Shown: piece by piece, positions 1 to 10,910 of the stretch
Position numbering within the stretch: the first letter of the stretch is position 1
How the letters are laid out: each line of letters opens with the position of its first letter
Notes under the pieces: model-generated
Databases searched by the model: none
What the model was told of the DNA's origin: nothing
The model's input: only the letters and a program-made list of their open reading frames with translations
Assembly (NCBI RefSeq): GCF_002901445.1
Contig: NZ_PPPD01000001.1
Location: 1,208,501-1,272,500 of the forward strand
From: Deinococcus koreensis
Lineage (GTDB): Bacteria > Deinococcota > Deinococci > Deinococcales > Deinococcaceae
DNA length: 64,000 nucleotides
Reading direction: 5' to 3'
Position numbers and translations under genes: made by a program

Positions 1-139
1 AGACGGGGGGACATAAACAGGATGGAGCCCGACATGCGGACTCCACCAGGTCAGCGTATGGTCGCTGGAACCGGCCGCTCACACGGCCTTCTTTGGAAGG
101 AGTCTAGCACGGGTCACCGGTCGCCGAAAGTCGTTGCTC

Positions 140-169
140 TTGACAACGATCCTCACCCGAGCTTAACGT
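140..169 (+). promoter_or_regulatory. Promoter of the MarR gene, leaderless type
   Basis: A TTGACA -35 box (140-145) is followed after 18 bp by TAACGT (164-169), which fits the TANNNT -10 pattern. The ATG at 176 follows 6 nt later, so the transcript would begin at or almost at the start codon. The box spacing is seen directly; use by sigma-70 is inferred. Confidence 0.65.
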
Positions 170-175
170 GGTGCC

Positions 176-667
176 ATGACCGTTGTCACGGACAACAATA
201 CGACCGAGCAGACGACCGGCGAACTCCTGCGCTCCGTGACCCGGCTCTTTTCCACGCTGCAGCAGCAGAACTTCGCCTGCTGCGACGTGAACTCAGCGAC
301 CCAGTGCTCCATTCTGACCACGCTGCGGCGTGGGGGCGGGCAGACCCTGAGCGGCCTCACGCGCGCCCTGAACCTTGATAAAGCCTGGCTGAGCCGCAGC
401 ACCGACGATCTGGTCACGCAGGGACTGATCGTGAAGGCCCCGCATCCCAGCGACCGCCGCGCGCTGCAGCTGGAGCTGACGGAGGCAGGCCGGGACGCCG
501 CCCGTGAGCTGGACGACACCCTGAACGCTCAGGCCGCGCGGGTGCTCTCCCGGCTGGGCCCGGCGGATCGGCCCCAGGCGGTGCGGCTGCTTGCTGCCCT
601 GGCAGGCGCCCTGCAGGCTGAGCTAAACGGCCCGGACGCTCTCACCTGCTGCGCCCCAGAGAGCTGA
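176..667 (+). CDS. MarR family transcriptional regulator
   Basis: A 163-residue winged-helix regulator. The middle carries the MarR pattern: a recognition-helix segment around LDKAWLSRSTDDLVTQGLI, then the wing with the family's SDRRALQLELTEAG motif. Two adjacent cysteines near residue 41, a third near 50 and a C-terminal CC could bind a metalloid or sense thiol stress; that is inference. The start follows the leaderless promoter at 140-169. The stop abuts the ATG of the GNAT-DUF6428 gene (668) and an MFS exporter follows, so it probably controls this three-gene resistance operon. Confidence 0.88.
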   Translation: MTVVTDNNTTEQTTGELLRSVTRLFSTLQQQNFACCDVNSATQCSILTTLRRGGGQTLSGLTRALNLDKAWLSRSTDDLVTQGLIVKAPHPSDRRALQLELTEAGRDAARELDDTLNAQAARVLSRLGPADRPQAVRLLAALAGALQAELNGPDALTCCAPES

Positions 668-1678
668 ATGCGTGCCCTGACGTCCACTGACCTGGGCGCT
701 ACCCAGGCCCTGCTGAGGTCACTGAACCTGCCCACCGTGGGCGTGCAGCCGGAGGGCTTCGTGGTGGCCGAAGAGGACGGTGAAGTGGTCGCGCTGGCCG
801 GGCTGGAGGTTCACGGCAGGGTCGGTCTGCTGCGCTCGGTGGCGGTGCGGCCGGAGCAGCGCTCGCGGGGAGTGGCGCGGCGTCTCGTGGAGCACATCAT
901 CCAGCGCGCCCGCGACGAGGGTCTGGGCGACCTCTACCTGCTGACCACGACCGCCGCCGGCTATTTCCCCCGCTTCGGCTTCCAGCCCCGGCCGCGGTCC
1001 CTGGCCCCCGCCGCCCTGAACGCCTCGCCCGAGTTCCAGGGCGTCTGCCCCGAGTCCGCCACGCTGATGCACCTGCCCCTGGAGGAGATCCCCATGCCCG
1101 CGAACACTGCGCCCGCACCCGTCCAGCCCATCCCCGGCCTGAATGAGGGCCTGAGCACCGCCGACCTGCTGGACGCCCTGCGCGCGGCGCCCCAGCGGCC
1201 CCTGGAGTTCTGGCTGGAGGGCCGGCCCCTGGTGCCGCCCGGCTACCACACCACCGAGATCAAGGCGGTCACCATCGAGGCGATGGACTGCGGCGGCAGG
1301 GCGGCGGCCTGGCGCGAAACGGTGATTCAGCTGATGGACGGCAGCGCCGAGGAGGCGCGGGCCGGGTTCATGTCCACCCGCAAGTTCCTGGCAATCTACG
1401 ACCGAGTGGCGAGGCACATCCCGGTAAAGGGCGAGGCCGAGGTGCGCTTTGAGTACGGCAACGCCCTCTCCCCCGCCCTGCAGTACCACGTGCTGCGGGT
1501 CGAGGCCCAGCTGGAGCGGGTGGTGGTTCACCTGCGGACACCGGGCGTGCAGTGCAAGGCCCAGGACGCTTGCGGGACGCCGGCCAGCGCCCAGGCCGGG
1601 GCAGCACAGGCCGGAGCCGACGCCTGCGCGCCCGACACCGGCTGCTGCGCGCCGCAGAGCCCCGTCCAGCTCGGCTGA
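668..1678 (+). CDS. GNAT N-acetyltransferase fused to a DUF6428 domain (ArsN2-like)
   Basis: A two-domain protein of 336 residues. Residues 1-140 are a small GNAT acetyltransferase with the acetyl-CoA loop motif [13 protein letters not shown], closest in style to ArsN2 proteins of arsenic operons. Residues 160-300 match DUF6428, a domain often found beside ArsR-type regulators (core with [13 protein letters not shown] and [14 protein letters not shown] segments). A Cys-rich tail ([16 protein letters not shown]) could bind a thiophilic metal(loid). It starts directly after the MarR stop. GNAT and DUF6428 are more usually separate genes, so the fusion is notable. The substrate is unknown; an arsenical or another toxic small molecule is the context-based guess. 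Confidence 0.82.
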   Translation: MRALTSTDLGATQALLRSLNLPTVGVQPEGFVVAEEDGEVVALAGLEVHGRVGLLRSVAVRPEQRSRGVARRLVEHIIQRARDEGLGDLYLLTTTAAGYFPRFGFQPRPRSLAPAALNASPEFQGVCPESATLMHLPLEEIPMPANTAPAPVQPIPGLNEGLSTADLLDALRAAPQRPLEFWLEGRPLVPPGYHTTEIKAVTIEAMDCGGRAAAWRETVIQLMDGSAEEARAGFMSTRKFLAIYDRVARHIPVKGEAEVRFEYGNALSPALQYHVLRVEAQLERVVVHLRTPGVQCKAQDACGTPASAQAGAAQAGADACAPDTGCCAPQSPVQLG

Positions 1679-1685
1679 GCCGGCG

Positions 1686-2924
1686 ATGCTCCGCCGCCAC
1701 CCGGAGAGGCTCCGCCAACACGGGGCAGCGGTCTGGGCGCTGGCCGGGCTGAGCACCGTGGGCTACGGGGCGCTGTACTACGCCCAGCCGCTGCTGGCGC
1801 TGGCGACCGAGCAGGAACGCGGCTGGACGCGGCTGCACACGTCCTCGGCCTTCACGGGGGCGCTGCTGGTGACCGCGCTGGCGGCCCCCCTGGTCGGACG
1901 TCGCCTGGACCGGCGGGGCGGCCGGAGCCTGCTGGGCGGCGGGGCGCTGCTGGGGGCGCTGGCCCTGGCGGCGCTGACCATGCACCTGCCGTTCGGGCTG
2001 TTCCTGGCCGCCTGGGCGCTGGCCGGGCTGGCGATGGCCCTGAGCTTCTACGAGGCGACCTTCACCGTGCTCCGCCAGGCGCTGCCCCCCGAACGGCGCA
2101 GCGCCGCCACCCTGACCGTGACCCTCGTCGCCGGACTCGCCAGCACGGTCTTCGTGCCGCTGACGATGTGGCTGCTGGGCCGGGTGGGGCTGGACGGCGC
2201 CCTGCTGGGCCTGAGTGGCCTGCTGGCCCTGGCGGGGATGGCGTGCTGGCTGGCGCTGCCCGCCGGGGCTCCCCTTCGACCCGGCTCGCCCCCACCCAGT
2301 CCGCCGCCCGTTCAGGACGCAGCGGCCCTGCACGCTCCCGGCGCCACCTTCCAGCGGCTGGCCCTGGCCTTCACGGCGGCGCGGATCGCCTCCGTGGGGG
2401 TCGGCCTGCAACTGGTGCCCGCGCTGCTGGCCGCCGGCCATGCGCCGGCCCTGGCCGCCGCGCTGACCGGGCTGATGGGTCTGGCCGCCCTGCCCGGCCG
2501 CCTGCTGTTCCTGCCGCTGCTGCGCCGCCTGGGCAGCGGGCCGCTGACGGCCGCCCTGCTGCTGGCGATGGCCGGCGCCGCCGCGCTGCTGGGCTCTCAG
2601 CCATCCGGGCCGGACACCGCCCCCTGGGCGCCGGCCGCGCTGGGCATCCTGGTCTTCGGGATGGCGAACGGCGCCCTGACGCTGGCCCGCGCGGAGCTGC
2701 TGGCGCAGCACTTCCCGCCGGAGCAGTTCGGCACCGTGAACGGCCGGCTGGCCCGCCCGGTCAATCTGGCCCAGGCCTTCACGCCGCTCGGCATGGGGGC
2801 GCTGTTCAGCCTGAGCGGCGACTACCACGCGCCCCTGCTGCTGTGCGCCGGCCTGGCCGGCTGGGCGGCGTGGACGCTGCGGCCGGTGCGCCGACCCACG
2901 CTGGCAACTGCCCCTGCGGAGTGA
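1686..2924 (+). CDS. MFS transporter
   Basis: A 412-residue protein with about twelve hydrophobic segments and the MFS loop motif after TM2 (VGRRLDRRGGR). It begins 7 nt after the GNAT-DUF6428 stop, so it is surely co-transcribed with the MarR and GNAT genes. The context suggests an efflux pump for the compound sensed by the MarR protein, possibly in acetylated form. The substrate cannot be read from the sequence. The ATG at 1686 was chosen because the longer upstream frame overlaps the previous gene deeply and is not membrane-like. Confidence 0.85.
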   Translation: MLRRHPERLRQHGAAVWALAGLSTVGYGALYYAQPLLALATEQERGWTRLHTSSAFTGALLVTALAAPLVGRRLDRRGGRSLLGGGALLGALALAALTMHLPFGLFLAAWALAGLAMALSFYEATFTVLRQALPPERRSAATLTVTLVAGLASTVFVPLTMWLLGRVGLDGALLGLSGLLALAGMACWLALPAGAPLRPGSPPPSPPPVQDAAALHAPGATFQRLALAFTAARIASVGVGLQLVPALLAAGHAPALAAALTGLMGLAALPGRLLFLPLLRRLGSGPLTAALLLAMAGAAALLGSQPSGPDTAPWAPAALGILVFGMANGALTLARAELLAQHFPPEQFGTVNGRLARPVNLAQAFTPLGMGALFSLSGDYHAPLLLCAGLAGWAAWTLRPVRRPTLATAPAE

Positions 2925-3043
2925 GCGGACGCTACACCAGGGCACAGCGATGCCGTCCCACACGCATCCGAGCGTCCGCCGGCCCCGCTGACCCCCAGCT
3001 GACTTCAGGATGAATGAACGGCGTGGGCCCTGCTCATCTCAAG

Positions 3044-3062
3044 TTGACAAGTTTTGTATACT
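3044..3062 (+). promoter_or_regulatory. Promoter/operator region of the amino-acid ABC genes
   Basis: A perfect TTGACA (3044-3049) lies just upstream of an AT-rich tract containing TATACT (3057-3062) and the palindrome GTATAC (3056-3061). The spacing between the two boxes is too short for one classical promoter, so the exact -10 is unclear. GTATAC palindromes are common cores of GntR/FadR-type operators; that role is inference. Confidence 0.4.
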
Positions 3063-3117
3063 TTTAAACCATTGTGGGCAGCAGACGACCGCCCCCCGTT
3101 CCCAAGGAGTACGACTC

Positions 3118-3891
<774 letters not shown>

Positions 3892-3903
3892 GGGCTGTGA
3901 GCT

Positions 3904-3962
3904 ATGAGCTCTGGGCTATGAGCAGAGAGGATGTTCCTCAGAGCTCATAGCCCAGAGCTCAT
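3904..3962. repeat. Perfect 20-bp inverted repeat (ATGAGC-type intergenic hairpin)
   Basis: Arms at 3904-3923 and 3943-3962 are exact reverse complements, separated by 19 nt. The arm contains GGGCTATGAGC, shared with the hairpin at 17700, so this is a dispersed intergenic repeat. It lies between the binding protein and the permease genes and could set differential expression of the two. Confidence 0.85.
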
Positions 3963-3980
3963 GTGCCGCCCGGAGGGGGA

Positions 3981-4652
3981 ATGAACACCGAACAGCTTCA
4001 ACTCGTGCTGCAGAGCGCCGTGCAAGCCCTGCCGACCCTGCTGGCGGCCACGCCGGTCACGCTGGGCTACGCGCTGGCGGCCATGCTGTTGGGGCTGCCG
4101 CTGGGCTTTCTGGTGGCCCTCTCAAGGCTCTCGCGTTTCGCGGGCCTGCGCGGGGCCAGCAGCCTGTTCGTGTCGTTCATCCGGGGCACGCCGCTGCTGG
4201 TGCAGATTTTCGTCATCTACTACGGCCTGCCCAGCCTGGGGATCACGCTGAATCCGGTCGCGGGGGGGATCATCGCGCTGACGCTGAACGCCGCCGCTTA
4301 CCTCTCGGAAACGATCCGGGCGGCCATCCTGAGCATCCCCAGAGGCCAGCGCGAGGCGGCCACCAGCCTGGGCCTCAATCCGTCCCAGACCATGCGGCTG
4401 GTCGTGCTGCCGCAGGCCGCGCGGGTGGCGCTGCCCAGCCTGAGCAACACGCTGATCGGGCTGGTGAAGGACACCTCGCTGGTTTCGGTGATCACGGTGG
4501 TGGAGCTGCTCAGAAGCGCCCAGCTCGTGATCGCGCGCACCTTCGAGCCCTTCGGGCCGTACCTGGCCGCCGCGCTGATCTACTGGGCCATCAGCTCCCT
4601 GCTGGAAGTGGTGCAGCGCGTGCTGGAACGCCGCTTCGCGCGGGGCGGCTGA
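3981..4652 (+). CDS. Amino-acid ABC transporter permease
   Basis: A 223-residue inner-membrane permease of the His/Glu/Gln/Arg family. It has about five TM segments and the EAA-type cytoplasmic loop (EAATSLGLNPSQTMRLVVLPQA), which contacts the ATPase. The ATG at 3981 follows the GGAGGGGG site at 3972. It forms an importer with the upstream binding protein, but the matching ATPase must be encoded elsewhere because the next gene is on the opposite strand. Confidence 0.92.
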   Translation: MNTEQLQLVLQSAVQALPTLLAATPVTLGYALAAMLLGLPLGFLVALSRLSRFAGLRGASSLFVSFIRGTPLLVQIFVIYYGLPSLGITLNPVAGGIIALTLNAAAYLSETIRAAILSIPRGQREAATSLGLNPSQTMRLVVLPQAARVALPSLSNTLIGLVKDTSLVSVITVVELLRSAQLVIARTFEPFGPYLAAALIYWAISSLLEVVQRVLERRFARGG

Positions 4653-4675
4653 GGTCGTATGGAGTCCGTCCTTTC

Positions 4676-4712
4676 TTCTGCTCTGCTTCGCCGCTCTGCG
4701 AGCCCCGGTCGA
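4676..4712. repeat. Fragment of a dispersed CTCTGCTTCGCAGCTC repeat
   Basis: The stretch containing GCTCTGCTTCGCCGCTCTGC resembles the end sequence of the MITE-like elements at 7889-8083 and 21138-21552. Only the core is present here, so it is probably a decayed copy. Confidence 0.45.
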
Positions 4713-4746
4713 ACCCCAGACCGACGGGCCTTGAGCGGAGTCCCTC

Positions 4747-5127
4747 TCAGGTGCCGGGTTCGAGCGGGACGGGCTCCACCCGACGCTTCCCCTGCGCCAT
4801 CCAGGCGCGCAGTTCCGCCAGTCCGTCGTCGCTGAGGTCGCCCGTGGCCCGTCCGCCCGCGTCCACCGTCCACCCGCGCCGGTTGGCGTCCTGTGGCAGC
4901 CCCTCCAGGCGGTAGCGACCGGGTTCCACAGAGCCGCGCAGGGTGGCCGTGACGACGTTCGCATAGAACTCCTGCTCGAAGCGCCGGCGCATCCGTTCCT
5001 CGCGGCCGTGATCCGTGCCGGAGATGCCGAAGAACAGGAAGAAGGCCCCGAAGTCGATGAAAGGCCGCAGGCGGCGCCGCCGAACGGTGATTGCGCTGAG
5101 TTCCACGGTCGGTTCCACAGACGGCAT
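4747..5127 (-). CDS. Hypothetical protein
   Basis: A 126-residue protein without a recognised family. A basic segment (VRRRRLRPF) is followed by a hydrophobic stretch near residues 22-37 (FIDFGAFFLFFGI), perhaps one membrane segment or a buried strand. The rest is charged and soluble-looking. It is a single gene between the ABC permease and the DUF4173 gene. The codon bias matches the host and the frame is open over its whole length. Confidence 0.6.
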   Translation of the reverse strand: MPSVEPTVELSAITVRRRRLRPFIDFGAFFLFFGISGTDHGREERMRRRFEQEFYANVVTATLRGSVEPGRYRLEGLPQDANRRGWTVDAGGRATGDLSDDGLAELRAWMAQGKRRVEPVPLEPGT

Positions 5128-5240
5128 GGGGCCGAGTGTATCCGTCCTGCGCAGACGCCTGCCCTTCCCCGCCCCGGAACGTGAGCCCGCTCCCTCTTAA
5201 GGCGGACGCCGCCCCGGACACGGTTCCCTAAGGTGCGGGC

Positions 5241-6884
5241 ATGACCTCCGAGGCGTCCGGTTCCAGCGCAGGCCCCCTCCTCCTGACCCCCGCCCCGCCC
5301 ACGGCGCACACCCTGCCCCGTCCGGCGAAGCGGGCGCTGCCGCTGGGGCTCGCGCTGGGGCTGGCCGTGGCGGCGCACGGGCTGACCCGGGGCGCGGGGC
5401 CGGCGGGGCTGAACCTGCCGCTGATCATCCTGCTGTTCTCGGGCGTGGCCCTGTGGGGGCTGCGGCGCCGACCCAGTGATCTGCCGTCCGCCGAGCCCTT
5501 TCCCCCCGCCACGCCCTCCCCCGAGGGGCTGCTGCTGCTGGGCACGGCGCTGGCCTTCGGGGTGGGCTTCACGCTGCGCGGCGTGCCGGAGACGCTGGGG
5601 TTCCTGAACGCGCTGGCGCTGGGGCTGTGCCTGCTGCTGGGCGCGGCCTTCCTGCGTTTTCCGGGGCTGAGCGGTGCGGGCGTGTGGGGCATGGTCGGCG
5701 CGACTCTGGGCGGCGCCTTGCGGCTGATCTACGGGCCGCTGGCCCTGCTGGAACGCTTTCCCTGGGCCCGCCTGCAAGTGGCGCGCGGCACCGGCCTGTC
5801 CCGCGCGGTGGTCGGGGCGGCGCTGACCCTGCCGGTGCTGCTGGTGTTCGGGGGGCTGCTGGGCCGCGCGGATCAGGGCTTCGGGCAGCTGCTGGCCGGG
5901 CTGCTGCACTGGCAGATGACGGGCCTGATCCAGCACACCTTCACCCTGGTCTGGTGGGCCGCGCTGATGGGCGGGCTGCTCTACCCCGCGCTGATGGCCC
6001 TGCGCCCCACGCCCTTCCCTCCGTCCGGCATCGTGCTGCCGCGCCTGGGGCTGATCGAGGTCGGGCTGCCGCTGGGCGCGCTCTCGGCCCTGTTCGTGGT
6101 GTTCGTGCTCACGCAGCTTCCCTATTTCCTGAGCGGCGGCACCCTGCCGGACGGCCTGACCTTTGCCGAATACATCCGCAAAGGCTTCGGCGAACTGATG
6201 ACCGTGGCCTTCCTGAGCCTCATGCTGCTGTTGAGCGCCTTCGCCCTGACCCGCCCGGACGTGCGCGCGGGGCTGCCCTACCGCCTGCTGAATCTGGCCG
6301 TGCTGGCCCCGCTGGCGCTGGTGATCCTGAGCGCCGCCAACCGCTGGCAGCTCTACACCCAGGCCTACGGTCTGAGCGAGATCCGCGTGCTGGGCGCGGC
6401 CTTTCTGGTCTGGGTCGTGCTGGCGCTGGCGGGCCTGACCTGGGCGCTGTGGCGGGGCGAGGTGCGGCGCTTCGCCTTCCCCGCGCTGCTGCTGGGCTGC
6501 GCCACGCTGCTGGGCACCACGGCGCTTGACCCCGCTGCACTGATCGCCCGCGTGAACATCGCGCGGCAGACGGCCGGCACCACGAACGCCCTACGCTCGC
6601 AGCCCCAGAGGGCAGACGTCGCGGAACTCCTTAGGCTGGGGCCGGGTTCGGTGCCCATGATCGTGGCGAACCTGGACACGCTGGCCCGCGTCTGCGGCCC
6701 GGCCGAGGACTGCGCCGACCCCCGCGCCCGGCAGCGGGTGATCGACCAACTACACGACCGCTACGACGCCCCCCGCGATCCCCGCGTCTGGAACCTCGCC
6801 TATGCCCGCGCGCACTCGCTGGTACAGACGCTGCCGCCGCGCTCCCCGTCTGGAGACCGATCCAGCCACCCGTCCCTGGACTGA
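5241..6884 (+). CDS. DUF4173 domain-containing membrane protein
   Basis: A 547-residue polytopic membrane protein with at least ten hydrophobic segments. It resembles the DUF4173 family: the segment FAEYIRKGFGELMTVAFLSL and the terminal part with a RVNIARQTAG motif followed by a helical soluble region are typical. The function is unknown for the family. TAAGGT (5229-5234) sits 6 nt before the ATG, so the message is probably leaderless. It stands alone between genes on the opposite strand. Confidence 0.75.
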   Translation: MTSEASGSSAGPLLLTPAPPTAHTLPRPAKRALPLGLALGLAVAAHGLTRGAGPAGLNLPLIILLFSGVALWGLRRRPSDLPSAEPFPPATPSPEGLLLLGTALAFGVGFTLRGVPETLGFLNALALGLCLLLGAAFLRFPGLSGAGVWGMVGATLGGALRLIYGPLALLERFPWARLQVARGTGLSRAVVGAALTLPVLLVFGGLLGRADQGFGQLLAGLLHWQMTGLIQHTFTLVWWAALMGGLLYPALMALRPTPFPPSGIVLPRLGLIEVGLPLGALSALFVVFVLTQLPYFLSGGTLPDGLTFAEYIRKGFGELMTVAFLSLMLLLSAFALTRPDVRAGLPYRLLNLAVLAPLALVILSAANRWQLYTQAYGLSEIRVLGAAFLVWVVLALAGLTWALWRGEVRRFAFPALLLGCATLLGTTALDPAALIARVNIARQTAGTTNALRSQPQRADVAELLRLGPGSVPMIVANLDTLARVCGPAEDCADPRARQRVIDQLHDRYDAPRDPRVWNLAYARAHSLVQTLPPRSPSGDRSSHPSLD

Positions 6885-6896
6885 CGGTTCACGCCC

Positions 6897-7811
6897 TCAA
6901 TTCAGCGAGGTGGGCGCGACCTCCGCGCTCCGGCCCGCCAGCACCGTCCCGTCCGCAGGCCAGGGATCACGGCGCCAGGGGCTGTCGGCGTTCTCCAGTA
7001 GCCACTGAATCCCTTTGACATATCGCTTATTGCGCGCCCCATCCACCAGACCGCCCGACTTCCAGAACTCGGCCCCTGCCAGGAAGCTCTGGCCGTACAG
7101 CGCCCAGCCGGCGTTCTCCTCTCCGCTGGGCCGGGGAAAGCCGTCCAGAACCATCTGGCGGCACTGGTTCAGGATCTTCCAGCACTGCGCTTCACTCAGG
7201 TAGCCCAGCGCGCACGACTGCGCCGCCACGTCCACCGCCCGCGCCAGATCGAAGGCCAGGGCGCCGACCTCACCCACCTGGGCCTCCCACCGGCGCACCA
7301 CGCCCGCTTCCCGCTTCAGCTCGGGCAGCGGCTCGCCGGCCAGCACCGCCGCGCGCACCAGCGCGTACTGGGAACGGTGGCCCCCGCCCAGCAGCCACGC
7401 CAGACTGGACATGGCCGAGGCGTGATCCATGATGTCCCAGCCCTCATCCAGCGACTCCCTCAGCTCCGATTCCTTGCCGGCGGGAGGCGTGAGCCGGTAG
7501 AACATCTCCAGTGGGCGGCCCATCTGCAGATCCTCGAAGATGTCCGTCCAGACCTCGGTAAAGGGCGCTCGCAGGTTCAGGGCGAAGCGGTCAGCGGGGC
7601 TCAGGGCCTGGGCCGCCGCCTCGACCGCCTCCTGGTGCTGCCGGGCCGCCTCTGCCGCCGCCGCGTCTTTCGCCGCCTTCTCCTGGGCCAGTTCCTCGCC
7701 CGCTTCCTTCAGGCCCTCGCGCCCGCCCTCGATCACCGCTTTGCCGATCCACCACAGCGCGGCCAGCCCGAGGCCCACCAGCAGGGGCAACACCAGATTC
7801 CAGAAGGACAT
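6897..7811 (-). CDS. DUF1266 domain-containing protein
   Basis: A 304-residue protein. Residues 1-25 form one N-terminal membrane anchor. Residues 30-75 are Ala/Glu/Gln/Lys-rich and probably coiled coil. Residues 85-290 look like the DUF1266 domain: the typical W-D-I-D segment (EGWDIMDHASAMSSLAWLL), GHRSQY, and the later pair of helices ending in a WALYGQSFLAGAEFWK segment. The biochemical function of DUF1266 is not known. The gene is convergent with the DUF4173 gene, with only 12 bp between the stops. Confidence 0.78.
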   Translation of the reverse strand: MSFWNLVLPLLVGLGLAALWWIGKAVIEGGREGLKEAGEELAQEKAAKDAAAAEAARQHQEAVEAAAQALSPADRFALNLRAPFTEVWTDIFEDLQMGRPLEMFYRLTPPAGKESELRESLDEGWDIMDHASAMSSLAWLLGGGHRSQYALVRAAVLAGEPLPELKREAGVVRRWEAQVGEVGALAFDLARAVDVAAQSCALGYLSEAQCWKILNQCRQMVLDGFPRPSGEENAGWALYGQSFLAGAEFWKSGGLVDGARNKRYVKGIQWLLENADSPWRRDPWPADGTVLAGRSAEVAPTSLN

Positions 7812-8168
7812 GGTTCAGGCTAACAGGCCCAGGCGAGCGAAGCGGGCGAGGGTGAGGAGTGGCTGCAACGTTAAACGCCCTGCATTTGACGGCTGGGCTG
7901 TGGACGACCCCTCTGCTTCGCAGCTCTGCGAGTCCACCCCTCCGGGCCGCCTCACCCTTAAAAGAGAGAGGAGAAAAAGCGCGGCTGGCACGTCCTTCCT
8001 GGCTCCCTTCTAAGGGGAGCTGGCTGAGAAGCAGACTGGTTGGTACAGCTCCGAAGGAGAGGGGTCGCCCACAGCCCAGCCGCACACAGCAGTGCATTCG
8101 ACTCTGCCCTGGCCTGCAGCTGTAGGCCATGCGCTCCCCTGTTCCGTCCCGTCCCTTACCCTGCGTCC
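7812..8168. other. Intergenic region with a MITE-like element
   Basis: No credible gene. Most of the interval is the inverted-repeat element at 7889-8083. The right end contains TACCCT (8157-8162), which serves as the -10 box of the M24 peptidase gene. Confidence 0.7.
7889..8083. mobile_element. MITE-like element with terminal inverted repeats
   Basis: The left end (from 7890, GGCTGGGCTGTGGACGACCC) is matched by the reverse complement of the right end (to 8082, GGCTGGGCTGTGGGCGACCC), and similarity continues for about 35 bp. The element is about 195 bp and non-coding. The same end sequence recurs at 21138-21202 and 21488-21552. Mobilisation in trans by a transposase is inference. Confidence 0.65.
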
Positions 8169-9407
<1,239 letters not shown>

Positions 9408-9443
9408 GGCTTCCTGAAGCCCACTTGCGGCTAGGCTGTAGGC

Positions 9444-10127
<684 letters not shown>

Positions 10128-10132
10128 ATGGA

Positions 10133-10190
10133 TGATCGTTGATGGGTGATGGTCAAGGCTCTGTCCATCAACGATCAACTATTGACCATC
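10133..10190. repeat. Interleaved inverted repeats, pseudoknot-like
   Basis: Segment A (10133-10145, TGATCGTTGATGG) is the reverse complement of A' (10165-10177). Segment B (10149-10157, GATGGTCAA) is the reverse complement of B' (10182-10190). The order A-B-A'-B' prevents both stems forming as simple hairpins, so they either compete or form an H-type pseudoknot. It sits between the SDR stop and the LysE-family start. Confidence 0.7.
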
Positions 10191-10212
10191 AACGCCGCCG
10201 GAGGCGGCCCCC

Positions 10213-10842
10213 ATGCCTGACCTCTCCACCCTCCTGACCTTCTCGGCCGCGGCGCTGGCGCTGCTGCTGGTGCCGGGGCCCAGCGTGCTGTACATCGTGG
10301 CGCGCAGTCTGCAGGGGGGGCGGCGCTCTGGGCTGGTCTCGGCGCTGGGGGTGCAGACGGGCGGACTGGTGCATGTGCTGGCGGCCACCGTGGGCGTCTC
10401 CGCGCTGGTGATGTCGTCGGCGCTGCTGTTCACGGCGCTGAAGGTCGTCGGGGCGGGGTACCTGATCTATCTGGGCGTCCGCACCCTGCTGGGCCGCGAC
10501 GGGAGCGCCGAGCTGCCGACCCCGCCCGCGCAGCCGCTGGGGCGGGTGTTCCTGCAGGGCGCGCTGGTCAACGCCCTGAACCCCAAGACGGCGCTGTTCT
10601 TCCTGGCCTTCCTGCCGCAGTTCGTGAATCCGGCGCGTGGCCCGGTGGCCCCGCAGACCCTGGCGCTGGGGGCGCTGTTCCTGGCCCTGGCGACCCTCAG
10701 CGACGGTACCTACGCGCTGCTGGCGGGCAGCGTGGGCCGGCGGCTGCAGGGCAACCGGGTGTTTGCCCGACGCCAGAAGTACGTCACGGGCGGCGTCTAC
10801 ATCGCGCTGGGCGTGGGCACGGCCACGGTCGGGCACGGCTAG
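10213..10842 (+). CDS. LysE family translocator
   Basis: A 209-residue exporter of the LysE/RhtB family with about six TM segments, the N-terminal signature PGPSVLYIVARSLQGGRRSG and the central NPKTALFFLAFLPQFV. It exports amino acids or derivatives across the inner membrane. A GGAGG site (10200-10204) is 8 nt before the ATG, so unlike its neighbours it uses a leadered message. It may be read through from the SDR gene, with the interleaved repeat in between. Confidence 0.9.
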   Translation: MPDLSTLLTFSAAALALLLVPGPSVLYIVARSLQGGRRSGLVSALGVQTGGLVHVLAATVGVSALVMSSALLFTALKVVGAGYLIYLGVRTLLGRDGSAELPTPPAQPLGRVFLQGALVNALNPKTALFFLAFLPQFVNPARGPVAPQTLALGALFLALATLSDGTYALLAGSVGRRLQGNRVFARRQKYVTGGVYIALGVGTATVGHG

Positions 10843-10848
10843 ACGCGG

Positions 10849-10864
10849 GAGGGCCCCGGCCCTC
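10849..10864. terminator. Short GC hairpin after the LysE gene
   Basis: GAGGGCC and GGCCCTC are exact complements around a CC centre. No T-run follows, so its use as a terminator is only probable. Confidence 0.35.
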
Positions 10865-10910
10865 ACGCATCTGCGGCCCACCTGGGCCCCTCGCCGGTCT
10901 ACGCTGGACT

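Noticed and set aside
1368..2963. Long minus-strand frame of 531 codons opposite the MFS gene
   Set aside because: Gln/Arg/Gly-rich composition without domain features; it is an antisense shadow of a GC-rich transporter gene.
4122..5936. Minus-strand frame of 604 codons
   Set aside because: It crosses two real genes on the plus strand and an intergenic repeat; composition is typical of GC-rich shadow frames.
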